A stretch of 64,000 bases of DNA, from NCBI GenBank assembly GCA_026214975.1, contig JAOBSW010000556.1:1-64000 (forward strand), given 5' to 3'. The notes below the pieces were generated by a model. It was given only the letters and a program-made list of their open reading frames with translations. It had not been told where the DNA came from and searched no databases. This DNA comes from Gentiana macrophylla. Its lineage: Eukaryota; Streptophyta; Magnoliopsida; Gentianales; Gentianaceae. A program made the position numbers and the translations under genes. Below, piece by piece: positions 47,531 to 60,078 of this stretch. The number at the start of each line of letters is the position of its first letter. The first letter of the stretch is position 1.

Positions 47531-48305
47531 ATCCATCCAAAGCTATATCTATATCTATCGAATGTGCCCATAATGAGTTTTTCCATAAGAAATTAAGTAT
47601 GAGAGTCTACCAACGTTACATTACTTTACTACGTACAACTATTTTTATGATGGTCAAAATGTTACATTAGACATTATTGTCATAAATTTATGGCACTCGA
47701 TCACATTACTAAACTATGTTAAAATGACTCATATTTAATTTATAGCGTATGATATGATAATAGTTGATCTCAACCTTCAATTGTCGATGTTTGGACGGGT
47801 ATCGATCTCTACAAATGAAGATAACACATAAAACAACGTGTGAAACATGGTTTTAACTATTTTTGAAATTATGTAATGCAAATTGTTGGGGGAAGTTTTG
47901 GGTACCCACTCCACGTCGAGTGAAGCGACATTCATGATATTCGGAGTCATAAGATATAAATTGTATGGTTACGAGATCTGCAAGTCGATTCAATAAAGAG
48001 CAATAGTAGTGGCTTATTTTCTAAAGGCAATTGACAAGCTTTTGTAATGTTAAAGTTGGATAGTGGCACACTTTTTGAACACTTTGTAATTTTGCCTTCT
48101 CACTTGGCTTATGTTTTCCGAGGTACATAGAGAAGCTTTTGTTATCGAAGCTTTATATCACAAATGCCAAGAAGCCATTACACCAGTTTTTATATTAAAG
48201 ACGTCTAAAATTTTGATTGGTGTGTATTATGGTGGGTCACCACGTCGAAAAACAACTTTTACATACATTGTTTTTCCTTGAAATATTTCAAGAACAACTT
48301 CTTCT

Positions 48306-48339
<34 letters not shown>

Positions 48340-48709
48340 CAAACTCCATCAATTTAGGTGGGTCATATAGTATTTTTTTATGCCCTTTTTCTACCAAGGC
48401 CAATACAACCGCCCTAAATACACACCCACACAAAAAAAATTATCAGTTTGGACCCGCTTCACGTGTCACCATGTCTCAACCTTGTATTCAGGCAGATAAA
48501 ATAAACCATACAAGAACACACACGTGGCGATTCATTAAAAGTCCAGTAAATGGGGACCTGAACCTCTAGAAGGGTGTCCCCCACATACCCACAAACTGAA
48601 TACCCCTCCAATGAAGACAAATAAGCTAACGTAATAAATATCATATTGATAACACTAAAAAAAACATTTAATAATAATACAACTTAAATTGTGATACATA
48701 CCCTCAAAA

Positions 48710-48754
<45 letters not shown>

Positions 48755-48928
48755 GTGATACAACATACCTTTATATTATTGTTTATGAAGTAGGATTAAT
48801 TGATTATAATGTAGACATGTTTTAACCAATTATATAATAACATGTTGTTTAATTCGTTGAATTTGAATAGTCGTGATCGTAGCATTACTCCATATCATGT
48901 TTATATGTATATGTTTAATTTCTCAACG
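47531..48928. other. AT-rich intergenic sequence with simple repeats
   Basis: No gene seen. A 30-base T-run lies at 48308-48337 and an AAT microsatellite at about 48712-48754. Confidence 0.6.
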
Positions 48929-49435
48929 TTTTTTTTAAGGTTGTCACAACTTTATTAAATCTATCCAACAAACAAGCATCCACAATGTTGTGGGTAGGTG
49001 TCACACCCGAACTAACTAAGCCCTTAGAGACATGCATGTAAGGGCTATACCGCCATATAATGAGTTGAGCGATTGTCGGTTAAATCAACAAAAGAAAAGA
49101 AACATAAATAAAAACTCCTTGCTAGAGTCAAACAATCCGCTACCATACTACACCCCAATGACGAAAAACCATCATTTGGGATTGAAGGCGTTGAGTACAA
49201 GCTATGAAGTAAGTTTTCACAACAATCCCACAATAAGTTTTAAATCTCGAAAAAGCGCGAAAGTAAAGATCGGTATAAGTTGTGAAGGTTCAACATCAAG
49301 AACCCCCATTATTCACCGCGAAATAGCATGTTGTATATGCCCTTCACGGTTACGAATCAAGACACCAATAGCCGATGCTCTTCCATACTTACAGCATCCG
49401 AATTTATCTTCATGATACCCGGCGGTGGCGTTGAC
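48929..49435 (-). pseudogene. LINE 3' end with RNase H-like domain
   Basis: The minus strand carries the C-terminal RNase H-like domain found in plant L1-type LINE ORF2 proteins. KINSDA near the start is followed, after a frameshift, by AIGVLIRNREGHIQHAISR, and later SMVADCLTLARS corresponds to the usual VAD.LA motif. Stops and shifts break the frame. After a 3' UTR ending AATAAAGTTGTGACAACC there is an A-run (plus-strand T 48929-48936), the LINE tail. The element is 5'-truncated, which is usual. Confidence 0.55.
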
Positions 49436-49944
49436 CAGGAAGACGGTCAACAAGGGGGAGGCGGATGAGATAAACGTGAACGTAAAGATGTTGAGAATTC
49501 AATCGCTTCCTCTACTACATGCGCAATATAACCAGCAATATTAACTAGCTTATGCTCATAACCATGATGATTAAATAAATAAAAATAAAAATATGCGGTA
49601 ATTAGTAAATAGCAGTAATTATATAATAGTGAAGCGGATTCTCATATATCTTATGTGTCATTTTGTTTCATTCACGTCAAGGATGTAGTCACGTCTATTG
49701 TTGATTTGGAAAGCCTATAGTCAATTGGTCGGATGGGCCTTTTGACATGTTGATCGATCGATCAAGCGGGACCGGTTGATATATCGGGCAATTTAATGTT
49801 ATTATGTATGATAAATCGATATATTCCATTGTTAACAAGAAGTAGTCATTTTGATAATTATGTTTGTTTTAAAATAAAAAAATACTTGCTTAATCCCATA
49901 ATGGAATATCTAAATATACACGGTGAAGTACAGCGTAGTGTACT
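49436..49944. other. Intergenic stretch
   Basis: AT-rich. I see no gene or clear repeat, apart from a GATCGATCGATCAA palindromic run near 49753. Confidence 0.5.
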
Positions 49945-50060
49945 CAGTACAACGGTCTAGCGGTTGGTTAGACTTACCTTTACATAGCGATCTGGGTTCG
50001 AACTCCTCTTTAAGCATAATTAGAGTGTGTTTTTTTTCGTATCCGAAAAACTAATGGTAC
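49945..50060 (+). mobile_element. tRNA-derived SINE fragment
   Basis: Box A-like TCTAGCGGTTGGTTAGA (49956-49972) and box B-like GGGTTCGAACTCC (49994-50006) at tRNA spacing, then a short tail with a T-run (50030-50037). It resembles a pol III SINE of a different family from the 17.8-kb copy. Ends are not resolved. Confidence 0.5.
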
Positions 50061-50479
50061 AATGCAGTGACGAACATATATGAAGGTAAAGTCAACGGTC
50101 AACAATGCCATGCTGTGAAAACAAATTAAGTTGATCATAAGATAGCCATTTGACTTAATTACTCTGGCATATGGATATATAAAATTTAAATTTATGATTT
50201 GTATTATGCATCACAAACATCATACCTTAGGCAAATAATCGAGTTAATCGACCGAATGTCGCACTCGCGTCTCGGTTTATAAATTTTCCAATCTATTTTA
50301 TTGTTTTTCGGTTCATTAGAATAATCAATATTACATATAATTGTACTTGCTAATCTTGAATGTTGCACTCGTGTAACGGTTTATAAGTTTCTAATCCGAT
50401 TTATAGTTTTTTTGGTACATGCATTTATAAAATATAATTTTACTTTCTATTCATGAATATTTTTTTGTGTGAATCTGTT

Positions 50480-51015
50480 ATTCCCAAGCGTCGTTGCCCC
50501 ATCTATCTGACAAATGGGTGAGGCCTCGATGGGTGTGGTTAAAGCAACGTTGATGCATCGATTACAAATGTTGCAAATGGTATTGGAGTGATTTTAGGGA
50601 TTCAACAGCAATCGTATTCCACTCATTTGCATATCATTTTGACCCAGGTGATCCGATGAAGTATATGGAGCTTAAGGCTTTCTCCTTGGAATTAGAAGAG
50701 GCGGTGCACCTAGGATCCGGTGAATAGTAGTGGAAAGTGATTGTCTAACGTGCGTTTCCGCTTCGGCGGTTAGGAATGGATCTTACAAATTTCGAGTTGT
50801 TTAGTTCAAGACTGTTTGGCTTTTTTACCTCGTTTTGACACAGTTTCTTTTTCGTCTATTCGGCGCATTGGGAATGTCCATGTGCATTTTTTAGCTAGAC
50901 ACGGCTTATTTGTATATGCCCGTACATCTTCGGGCTCCTTACTCTCGGGTGACGTTTTGAACGCATGTTTAGCGGACCCTTGATTAATAAAATTCTTCTT
51001 CTCCTAAAAAAAAAG
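50480..51015 (+). pseudogene. LINE ORF2 C-terminus (RNase H-like) and 3' end
   Basis: An open stretch 50837-50983 reads SFSSIRRIGNVHVHFLARHG, then LFVYARTSSG and ends LNACLADP-stop. This is the usual last part of the RNase H-like domain of plant L1 LINEs, where histidine replaces alanine in the N-VAH-LAR motif. Upstream pieces (for example ELKAFSLELEEAV, near 50670) fit the same domain but in broken frames. The stop is followed by TTAATAAAATTC and an A-run at 51007-51015. The element is 5'-truncated and dead. Confidence 0.7.
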
Positions 51016-52703
51016 GAAGATTAATTTTAACCTCAATTGTTATTCGATTAATCTAAAAAGAAACAACGACATGGTACTTAACCTAAGGAGAGCGACTACA
51101 GTCCAGTTTCTAATCGTCCAGTTTTTTAATCTATGCCGTTGAAAAAATATATAAAAAATTACGTACGTTGGATCATTTTTTCAGTACACCATAATTAATG
51201 TGTACAATAACACACCTAATCAATCCTCTTCATCCTCCTCTTCTTCCCCATTATTCTGTTGATCTCATTTCTGAAGTCCTCGTTATCATCTTCGGGGATA
51301 CCACCCCAACTGCTCAAGAAATTTGGCGCGACGCTCTTTGACAATTGAAGGGCTTCTGAGCCAATAATCATACAACCACTGAACCCATTATAACTTAAAA
51401 TATATATATATATTATTAAAAACAATACAAAAAATCTAGCATGGATCATAATCTCTACGACCACTGAACCTGGCCGAACCCAAAGCAAGACTCCCAAGGG
51501 GAAAAAAATGGAATGAAAAGAGACAATTCAAGAAATCAAAGCGCTTGTAAACGATTTTTTAGCAAACCCGTGAATCTTTTGGGCAAAATTGAGAACCTAG
51601 ACGGCAGACGCATAAGACGTAAAATTGAATAGATTGTATAGTTATTTCAAAGCATTCCGAAAGGCATACCGTATTAAAAGAGCAAGAATACAGAGTATAA
51701 GGGAAAAAAGTTGAAATTCTTTAAGGTTTAACACATTAATTGTTTTTTATGGTACACAATAAGTAAGAATGAATCAAATCAATCCGACGCTTGTTATTTG
51801 TTTAGTATTGATCTAACGGTAAACTGAACGGTCCAGTTTTTTTATACTGAGTGAATCGTAGTATTTCCTTAACTTAAGATGACACATATAAAGAATATAA
51901 TCTAATAGCAACACCAAATTGACCAAAAGGGACATATGGAAGAGTTGTATTGCTATGCACTTATAAAATAGTAATATAATATATATAAAATCAAAATCTT
52001 AGAGATATCATTATCTATAAAATAATGCTTACTTAACGTTCAGTTTCACTTTCAAATGACGCGACGAAAATGCCCTATTGACAAAGATGTGCAAGTTGAT
52101 TATATTTCTTTTAAATTTTTTATGATGAAATTATGTACTATATAATTATACTTTAAGTAAGCTAGACTCATTAGAAACAATGGGTTAGTAAACTTGTAGA
52201 CGTATGTAATACCCTACATTTGATTAGAAACCTTGGCGGAGTGAAGTTTTTGTATAGTGTGTCTCACGTGAAGACACACGACGACGCAAGACGATCCGAG
52301 TCACACGCGATTAAACGCAGAATGAAATCGTGTGGACAGAGCACAGCACACGCAAATGTCTGCACTCACGCAGCATACACACTACGCAAAAACTTCCCCT
52401 TGGCGGATCCAGAAAATATTTTTTAGTCAACGCAGTAAAGATGATGTTCGACCGAAAAAACCAATCGTATTTTTGCATTCTTTTAATAACAAAACTTTAT
52501 TTCAAATGCAAAAAGAAAAATTCGGGTCTTAGTGGAGGTATTTTCCTTGTCCCCTCTTAGGTTGTGTATCTGCCCGTGATTACAAGGATAGAAAGGTAAT
52601 TTTGATTTATTAGTAAGGAAAAAAGTGTAAATTAATTGCGGTTGATCAAACTGTGATTCGTGATAATATTTGAACTAAATAAAGATAATCCTTCAAAAAA
52701 AAC
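51016..52703. other. Intergenic stretch
   Basis: No gene. GTCCAGTTT words occur at 51099, 51117 and 51831 in the same orientation, without proper terminal inversion. A short moderately GC stretch (52205-52440) contains small ORFs (52220-52426) that match nothing I know. GGCGGATCCAGAAAATATTT near 52401 resembles retroelement-derived intergenic sequence. Confidence 0.45.
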
Positions 52704-52706
52704 TAA

Positions 52707-54061
52707 TACTATTACAAAAAGTGATATATGTCACACTTGACAAATGAAAAAAATCACAGTTTTAAAAAAACTGAGACAATAAAGAGGTATATATCACACT
52801 TTATTCCTTTAATCACAGTTATGGAAAAACTAAGATAAATCAATGAATCAATCTCACTTTTTAACCGTGATTTAAATGATATGATGTTTATATTTAGATC
52901 ACGGTTTTTAAGTGTCACTACTATAAAAATGATAAATATGTCACACTTAATTCTTTTAATCACAGTTATTAAAAACCAAGATGCATTATATCAATCAATT
53001 TCACTTATTAACCGTGATTTGAATGATGTGATGTTTTATATCTAGATCACGGTTTTTAACCGTCACTACTACTACCTTTACTGCAAAAAGACACATAGAT
53101 CACACTTATAAAATGATAAAGATCACACTTTTAGAAAAACTGCGACAAAGAAAATGTGTGTGTATATATATATATATATCACACTTAATTTTTTTTTTTA
53201 TCACTATTGAATAAACCGAGATGTATTATACCAATAAATCTCAGTTTTTAACCGTGATTAAAATGGTTACATATTTCATATTTAGGTTTTGGTTTTTAGG
53301 TGTGATTGATTTCATATCACTATTACAAAAGGATAAATATCACACTTTAAAAATGACAAAGATCTTAGTTTTAAAAAACTGAACAAATAAAGTAAAATAA
53401 ACGCATTAATTTTTTATTATCACGGTTTTTAAAAAAATTGAGACAATTACATCAATCAATCACAATTTTCAACCGTGATTAAAATAATATGATATTTTAT
53501 AATTAGATATCAGTTATTAAATGTGATAAAATGTATTTGATAAATACTCAAATAGATTTATTTTTTGGCCATGGTCGAAAATGAGAATAAAGAAGACATC
53601 GGCCCAGTGGTAATTACTATGAATTCTTAATCTAGAGTATCTGGGTTTGAGTCCTAGTAGAGACATAAAGTATGCGTGTATGTATTTCTTTTTTTTTTTC
53701 TGGAAAAACTGGAAGAAAAAAAAAAGATCACACTTTTTAAGTGTGATTGAAAACCATAATAGATCTCAGTTTTTTTGTGTAATTGAAATTATAATAAATT
53801 TCGGTTTTTAAGTGTGATAACAACTATAATAGATCTTAGTTTTTAAGTGTGATTGAAATTATAATTTTTTTTGAATAGATTGAAATTATAATTGATCTCG
53901 GTTTTAAGTGTGATAACAACTATAATATATCAGAGTTATTAAATGTGATTGAATTAAAATACTTTATGTCACACCTCAATATGCCACACTTTGAAAACCG
54001 TGACTATTGCGAATATATCACATTTAAAAACTGTGATCTTTATGCTTTTTTTGTAGTAGTG
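52707..54061. mobile_element. CACTA2: short non-autonomous CACTA element
   Basis: The left end TACTATTACAAAAAGTG (first base mutated from C) and right end, read inward, CACTACTACAAAAAAAGC are inverted repeats. The 3-bp duplication TAA flanks both (52704-52706 and 54062-54064). The 1.36-kb body is filled with TCACGGTTTTTAA and TTAAAAACTGTGA-type motifs in both orientations, presumably subterminal transposase sites. It contains no coding sequence. A SINE-like insert lies at 53595-53700. Confidence 0.8.
53595..53700 (+). mobile_element. SINE-like insert inside CACTA2
   Basis: GGCCCAGTGGTAATT (box A-like, 53601-53615) and GGGTTTGAGTCC (box B-like, 53643-53654), followed by a T-run at 53690-53699. 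It interrupts the CACTA2 repeat pattern, so it came later. Confidence 0.45.
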
Positions 54062-54064
54062 TAA

Positions 54065-55229
54065 TTAAAGAAGACAAAATGGTTGGATCATCACTAATTA
54101 CATAAGTTACGTTTGCTTTTATAACGCTCCGAAATTCGAAACTAGTCATAATAGATCAAGAAACTATTTTGAGCAATTGTACTTGTTTGTGAAAATTTTC
54201 GAGGTGGCATCCACCGTCTCTCACGGTGGAGGTCGATCGTCGTCGTTTGACACTATCAAAAGATTTTAAAGATGACTCCTACCTTCTTTAAGGCATGACA
54301 CGTAATTTACTAATGGTAATCGGCTCTAATCCCACATGTAACGTCACATAATTCAAAGCTATCAACTCTACTTGAATTATAAAAGATTCAATAACTAGCT
54401 ATGATCTATATATACAGATCGATTTTGACCTAACAAATTCAAATATCGAGTGGGACATTAGTAGTATTTTTACGCTTTTTACCAATAAAACTATATCGTT
54501 TTTTGAATCTAAGTGGGTCATTAACCCACCTTGTTGCAATTGGGTCCGCCTCTGATATATGGTCCTCATCTGACAGAAAATGAATAAGTTAAATTATCAA
54601 ATATATTATGTCTTAACCTTATATTATAAAATGTTAATGCTAGTTCTCCATTTGGGTGCAGTTTCCAGCTATGTAATTTATCTATGCATGTTTTATATTA
54701 GAATAGTATAAAAATAATGGGTTTTGAGAAAAACATGTTTCGTTGTTGTATAGGAAAAGATGTGATTGATTTGGCATTGAAGTAGAAGTAAAATTCTTAG
54801 TTGTTTGGATGAATTTAATGTATAGGCCAATGAATAAAATAAAAGCAATATATAATACATATGACAACTAAAGGGTTGGCATGATACTAAATATTCAGAC
54901 ATGATGCATTCCAACACAACTCATGGTAGGCTTAAGAGTCATAATAAAATAAATAAACAAGTAAAACGCACAATTGGCTGATCACAAATTTTATAATACA
55001 AACCGTCAGAAGAATGTCAGATTATGATTTGTTATCTTGTCATTAATTAATTATACTGTTGTCAGATCAGACCTGGATTATGATTTGTTATAATATGACA
55101 TTAAAACTGACTATCATAAGGAAACTAATTAAATAAGCAATATTTTCAACCTAGTTGATGAAATACACTATGTCTAAGCTCACATCTAACCATATTAGAT
55201 TGGGCACGAGAATAATAGAACATTTGTAT

Positions 55230-55279
<50 letters not shown>

Positions 55280-56077
55280 TATCTAAGGGTACCCGCTTCA
55301 CATTTCTCCAATCAAAACATCACTACAAAAATCATATCAAAAAATACTAATCTTGAAAGAAAACAATTACTGACGCAGAAAGTAAAATACTACTACTTAT
55401 TATTTTTTATAGAAGTATAATTATTAATATGTGGTCATAAATATTAGTGATATATTTTATTCTCATGTAAAATCAAATAACTAATCAATAATATAAAGTA
55501 AATTCTAAGACTTTGTTGTTGCCGGAACGTTTGTCCTTAGATGGTTGAAAAAGAAATGAAATGATTTGAAGTTAGATGACAATTATTAGCATTTCAGCCA
55601 ATCAAATAATGACCAAACATTTCGTGTTAAAAAAAAAAAAAAAAGACCAAACATTGTATAATGACGAAACATCAAATAATGTCGATAATGTCCTATTAAC
55701 ATATGATAGAATGAGACAGCATATGAAAAATTAATTAATTTTAATCCAGTCAGCAACAAGACATTTTTTTATTGGGGCAATGGTCCAAAAGGACACATAT
55801 TGGACATAATTAGGCAAATAGGACATTAAGAAATCTTATTTGGTTATAAGGACACAAAATTAGTACATAGACCAATCTACCCTCAATTAATAATAATAAT
55901 AAAAAACTGTGAGATAGAGTCTCCTCCCCCGGCGACCAAGCCGTTTTCGATCTTGCTAAGCTTAATCTGCTTGTCAGCTACTTTTTTCTCCAGAAATTAA
56001 TTGTAATCTTCTTTCTTACATAGTAGCTTAAATTTCGCTGATTTTTTGGGACCGATTTGGTCCAAATCTGACCCCTC
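54065..56077. other. Intergenic stretch with a 45-base A-run
   Basis: No gene seen. A 45-base A-run lies at 55231-55275 without an identifiable LINE or SINE body before it. GGGGCAATGGTCCAAAAGGA at about 55774-55793 looks like a transposon terminal repeat of the Mutator kind, but no partner end was found in the window. Confidence 0.4.
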
Positions 56078-56680
56078 ATGGGGAAAAGCGCGAAGAAAAA
56101 GGTGCAATCATCGTCTTCTCCAAACTCGAAGAAATTGGAGGCGGCTTCACCGTTCTTAGCTCTTCCAGTGCCTGAGGATGGGGGTTCGATGGATGCTCAA
56201 GCTGTTTTGGACCCCATTGTTGCAGAAAAAGAAACTCCGGTGGTTGCAAGTGATTCTTCTCCAGCGACTGAAACCTTGGAGCCGCCATTAAAGCTCCTTG
56301 TTTTGAACTCCTCGGGTGAACAGGAAGGATAAGCGACGGCCATTAGAGCTGATTCCTCCCCTACAATGGTAGCACCGGTGGCACCGTTTATAGTCACTAT
56401 CAACCGTCGAGTTTTATCCGAATCTCAAATGACGAAATCAGCAGGTAAATCTGTTACTTTTGCTGATACTGTCCAAATTTTTGATAATGGTAATCAATGT
56501 CAAAGAAATTCGACGGGTCCGAACTGTGGGAAACCGGGGTCTGTTCGAACAGAGAGTTTCAAGGCTGCAAAGTTGAAGACTTCACAAATTTTAGGCAAAG
56601 ACAATCAAGCTCAGAGTAATGCGTTGGGTCCAAATTCTGGAATATTGGGTCTGCTTATTCACAGTCTTATTTGGTTGTAG
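56078..56680 (+). CDS. Unidentified ORF pair, possibly a retroelement or gene fragment
   Basis: Two plus-strand frames, 56078-56332 (84 codons, MGKSAKKKVQSSSS start, then PFLALPVPEDGG and alternating VA/ET-rich sequence) and 56366-56680 (104 codons, KSVTFADTVQIFDNG, NSTGPNCGKPGS, AAKLKTSQILGKDNQAQ). They probably form one product split by a stop near 56331. A phrase with GGTCCGAACTGTGGG and GGTCCAAATTCTGG recurs (56515, 56628). A leader of about 150 bases with CTCC-rich sequence precedes it. Codon use is gene-like, but I recognise no domain. It could be the start of a LINE ORF1 or of a transposon-borne gene. Confidence 0.35.
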
Positions 56681-56768
56681 TGTTGATTTGTTTTTTTATT
56701 TTTTATTTTTCTGGATGATAAAAAAGTTTTTTTTTTCTGCATTTATTTTTTTTTGTTTTTCTTTTTCT

Positions 56769-58205
56769 AGTGACCACCGCAACGCATTGACCCACGCCGA
56801 TGTATTGATCACTTGACGCAGCCGATCACGCGCAATTCATCGACCACCGCGACGAAGTCGACACCGCATTCGCAGACACCGCGCGATGGTCGACACCACG
56901 ACGCGCAGACGCGGTGATGAAGTCGACACCGCGACGCAGAAACACCGCGATAAGTGACACCCACCCCGACGCGAGACGCGCCAGATTGAAGAAGACACCG
57001 CGACGCATCGACCACCCCAAATCCATTGACCACCGATCGCAATGGCCACCTCCGATGTAGACACGCGACGATACCACCACCGACGCAGTCGATGACCACC
57101 CCGACGCCCGCCACCTCCGACGCAGACACCGCGACGCAGCCGACCACCCCCACTACTGCAGACGCCGACGAAGTGACACCGCGATGCATCGACCACCCTG
57201 CATCCATTGACCATCTCGACGCAGCCGCCACCGTCTGCAGACACCGCGATGCATTTCCCACCCCGACGCGATGACCACTCCCGATGCTGAGAGACACGGT
57301 GACGCAGATGACCACCCCGACGCTGAAGACACTACGATGCACCGACCACCCCGATGCACGCAGACGCGCGAATGCAGAGACACCGCGACGCAGGGACGCG
57401 CCGATGAAGTGACACCACGATGCATTGACCACCCCAGATCCATTGACCACTGCGATGCTGTGACCACCCCTGATGTAGAGACACCGCGATGCACTGACCA
57501 CCACCGATGCAATGACCACCCCTGATGCAGAGACACCACGATACAGAGATGCCGAGATGCAGAGACACCGCGATGCAGAGACATTATGATGCATTCACTA
57601 CCCAGATACAGTAACCACCCCCGATGCAGAGACACCGCGATGCATTGACCACCCCCGATACAGTGACTACCCCCGATGCAGAGACACCACGATGCTGTGA
57701 CAACCCCCGATATAGAGACACTGCGATGCAGAGACATTGCGATGCATTCACCACCGCGATGCATTGCCCAACCCGATGGAGTGACCACCGCGACGCAGGG
57801 CAACCACGACGCGATAGCCACCCCGATGGAGAGACACTACGATGCAAATGACCACAACCGATCGCGAGACACCGCGATGCACCAACAACCGCGATGCATT
57901 GACATCGGCAATCATATATGTAAAGTGACATCGACAATCATATACGCAGTGACATCGGCTTATCGATATCGCGATGACATCATCATTTTATGCAGTGACA
58001 TCAACAATCATATATGAATGACATCAACAATTTATGCAGAGACACCGTGATGCACTGACCACCGTGATGTAGAGACTCTGTGATGCATTGACCACTCCGA
58101 TGCATTGACCTCCGCGATGCATTGACTACCACGATGCGTTGACCACAACGATGCATTGACCACCGCGATGCATTACCCAACCCGATGCATTGACCACCCC
58201 CGTAG
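56769..58205. repeat. CpG-rich minisatellite, about 18-20-bp unit
   Basis: About 1.44 kb of irregular tandem copies of GACCACCGCGATGCATT and GAGACACCGCGATGCA-type units. The left part is rich in GACGCAG and CGACGC words, while the right part mostly reads GATGCA. Long frames appear on both strands, for example 261 codons at 56809-57594 on the minus strand, but they encode only repeat-derived residues (S, R, V, C, G). The array begins abruptly after a T-rich stretch (56690-56768) following the unidentified ORF. Confidence 0.85.
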
Positions 58206-58249
58206 TATTTAATCGATAGATGCAAGATTTAAATCGCTAAACGTTAAAA

Positions 58250-58496
58250 AAAAAAAAAATATAGGGTTCATAGGGTCGGCCGATCATTGCGGCGCCCCAT
58301 CCCGGCGGCGGCGGGCGCGGCGGCGCGCGGTGGCCTTCGGTCGTCGTCCGTCGGCTCTCCTCTTCCTTTGGGGAAATCAACCTTTTCGTTTTGTGATATT
58401 TTATTGTGCATAGATATCTCGTTTGTTTAGTTGTATATATATATGGCCAACCAATTGGTTCAAATAGTTTGACCATCGAAACTATATGGGACATTG
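58250..58496. other. GC-rich island and AT-rich spacer
   Basis: 58268-58350 is unusually GC-rich (GGCGGCGGCGGGCGCGGCGG) in an AT-rich window and has no gene. The rest is AT-rich, with a short TATATATATATGG run near 58433. Confidence 0.6.
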
Positions 58497-58832
58497 GCTT
58501 TCCAAATTTTGATTTGGAATAGGCTCAGCCTTTCCAAATATTTGATTTGGAATGCAGCTGCGCCAAGCCACTCCAAAATTTTGATTTTGGAAAGTGCTGC
58601 GTGCCTAAACCAAAATTATTTGGCCTTTCCAAATATTTGATTTGGAATAGGCTTAGCTCAAGCCACTTCCAAAATTTTGATTTTGGAAAGTGGCTGCGCT
58701 GCAGACTAAAATAATTTGGCCTTTCCAAATATTTGATTTGGAGTAGCTGCAAGCCTTTCCAAATATTTGATTTGGACAGCTTAGCTTTGCCACTTCCAAA
58801 ATTTTGATTTTGGAAAGCTAAGTGCCTAAGCC
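58497..58832. repeat. Eight hairpin-forming repeats (CCAAA...TTTGG units)
   Basis: Units alternate between CTTTCCAAATATTTGATTTG and CTTCCAAAATTTTGATTTTG types, each an imperfect inverted repeat of 22-26 bases, separated by GC-rich AGCTGCG or GGCTTAG spacers. They lie upstream of copia3 and may belong to its 5' LTR. Confidence 0.75.
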
Positions 58833-60078
58833 TAAATTTAGTTTTGGAAATGAAACAAATAGAGACTTTATAATTTTAATTTTATTTTGAATAGTTCAAA
58901 TTTAATTAAAATTGAAATCGATTTAAAATTAAATGTTAATTTTAATTTTGGTTAAATCATATAATTAATTAAAAGTTATTTAATTATTTGATGTGATAAA
59001 ATAAAAAGCACGCATGAGTAGTAGTAGTTAAAATTAGAATTTAATCTTTTCATAAGATAAAATTGTATGGATTAGATGTGTAGATATAATGTGATTATAT
59101 TGACTCCGATTGATCATGACTCACCAATAGGATAGATGGGAATGTTTTCTTTATGTTGGTTTTTTGAAAAATTGTCCTGCAGCCGTTATGAACGCGTGGC
59201 CAGTTTACTTTTGCATTTATCCCATTCCTCGAGTTCCCCTGTGTGCGGCGGGTGTAATTATTTATTATGTAACAAGAATGGAGCAAGAAGTTCGAGGCCA
59301 AGGAGAAATAAAGAACCCATTGACGACAAAGAATAAAGATCCTATTGGCGGTTGCAGATACCCCTAGTTTGTGACCAGCGGTTTAAATCGGTTTGTATTC
59401 GAAACCGCACTCAGAAAAAAGTCCATGATCATACCGGTTATTTTATGCGCGGAATGTTGTGTATGTTTTACTTTATATGATATCGTAGTAATATGCACAT
59501 AGTAGATGAGACCATAATTAAACCAAATTAATTAAGTGAATTAATTTAAAATTATTCCCACATCAAAAATCAAGTCGGAATTGCCTCCCCATATTATAAC
59601 GACGGTGAAGAGCCCTTGTTCGGACCCAACTCACCACCAAAGCGGGGTTGACCTACCTCCAGGTATATCGTCGTTATTGAGATATGATCGAAAGAGATCT
59701 CAAGAATATTGGGGTTAAGACTCGACTAAGAATTCTCTCGCCACCACCAAAGCGGGGCGTTTGGATTTAGAGGCAAGTGGTTTGGCTAATTTCATAAGAT
59801 GAAATATTGTCAAAGAGTTGACTGGTCAAACAACAAGAATCGTATAAGATACGATCGACAAATCGTTGTCCAATTGCTTAATTATTTTCGCCCATCACCA
59901 AAGTTGGGGTCGGGGTAGTTCGATGGGATCTTGCCCACTAAAGGAATTATTTTCTTGAAAGCCAATAGGGAATAGTTGGCTAGTGGGAGTAAAAACCTTA
60001 TAGATTCATTAAGTGCAAATTTGGGGTTTTTATACATGAGCTTTTACTTATTCTATCTTTTATTTATTGTTGTAGAAA
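58833..60078 (+). other. copia3 upstream region and leader
   Basis: Probably contains the copia3 5' LTR and untranslated leader, but I cannot place the LTR border or a primer site. CACCAAAGCGGGG-type words occur three times (59632-59646, 59742-59757, 59893-59909), a feature of the leader. Direct comparison with the 3' LTR is not possible because only 26 bases of that LTR are in the window. Confidence 0.4.

Noticed and set aside
51076..51890. Possible MITE with GTCCAGTTT ends
   Set aside because: The shared words are in the same orientation, not inverted, and no target duplication was found.
56809..57594. 261-codon minus-strand ORF and overlapping ORFs on both strands
   Set aside because: They consist only of minisatellite units. 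Composition is repeat-driven (Ser, Arg, Val, Cys, Gly) and both strands are open, so this is not a protein gene.
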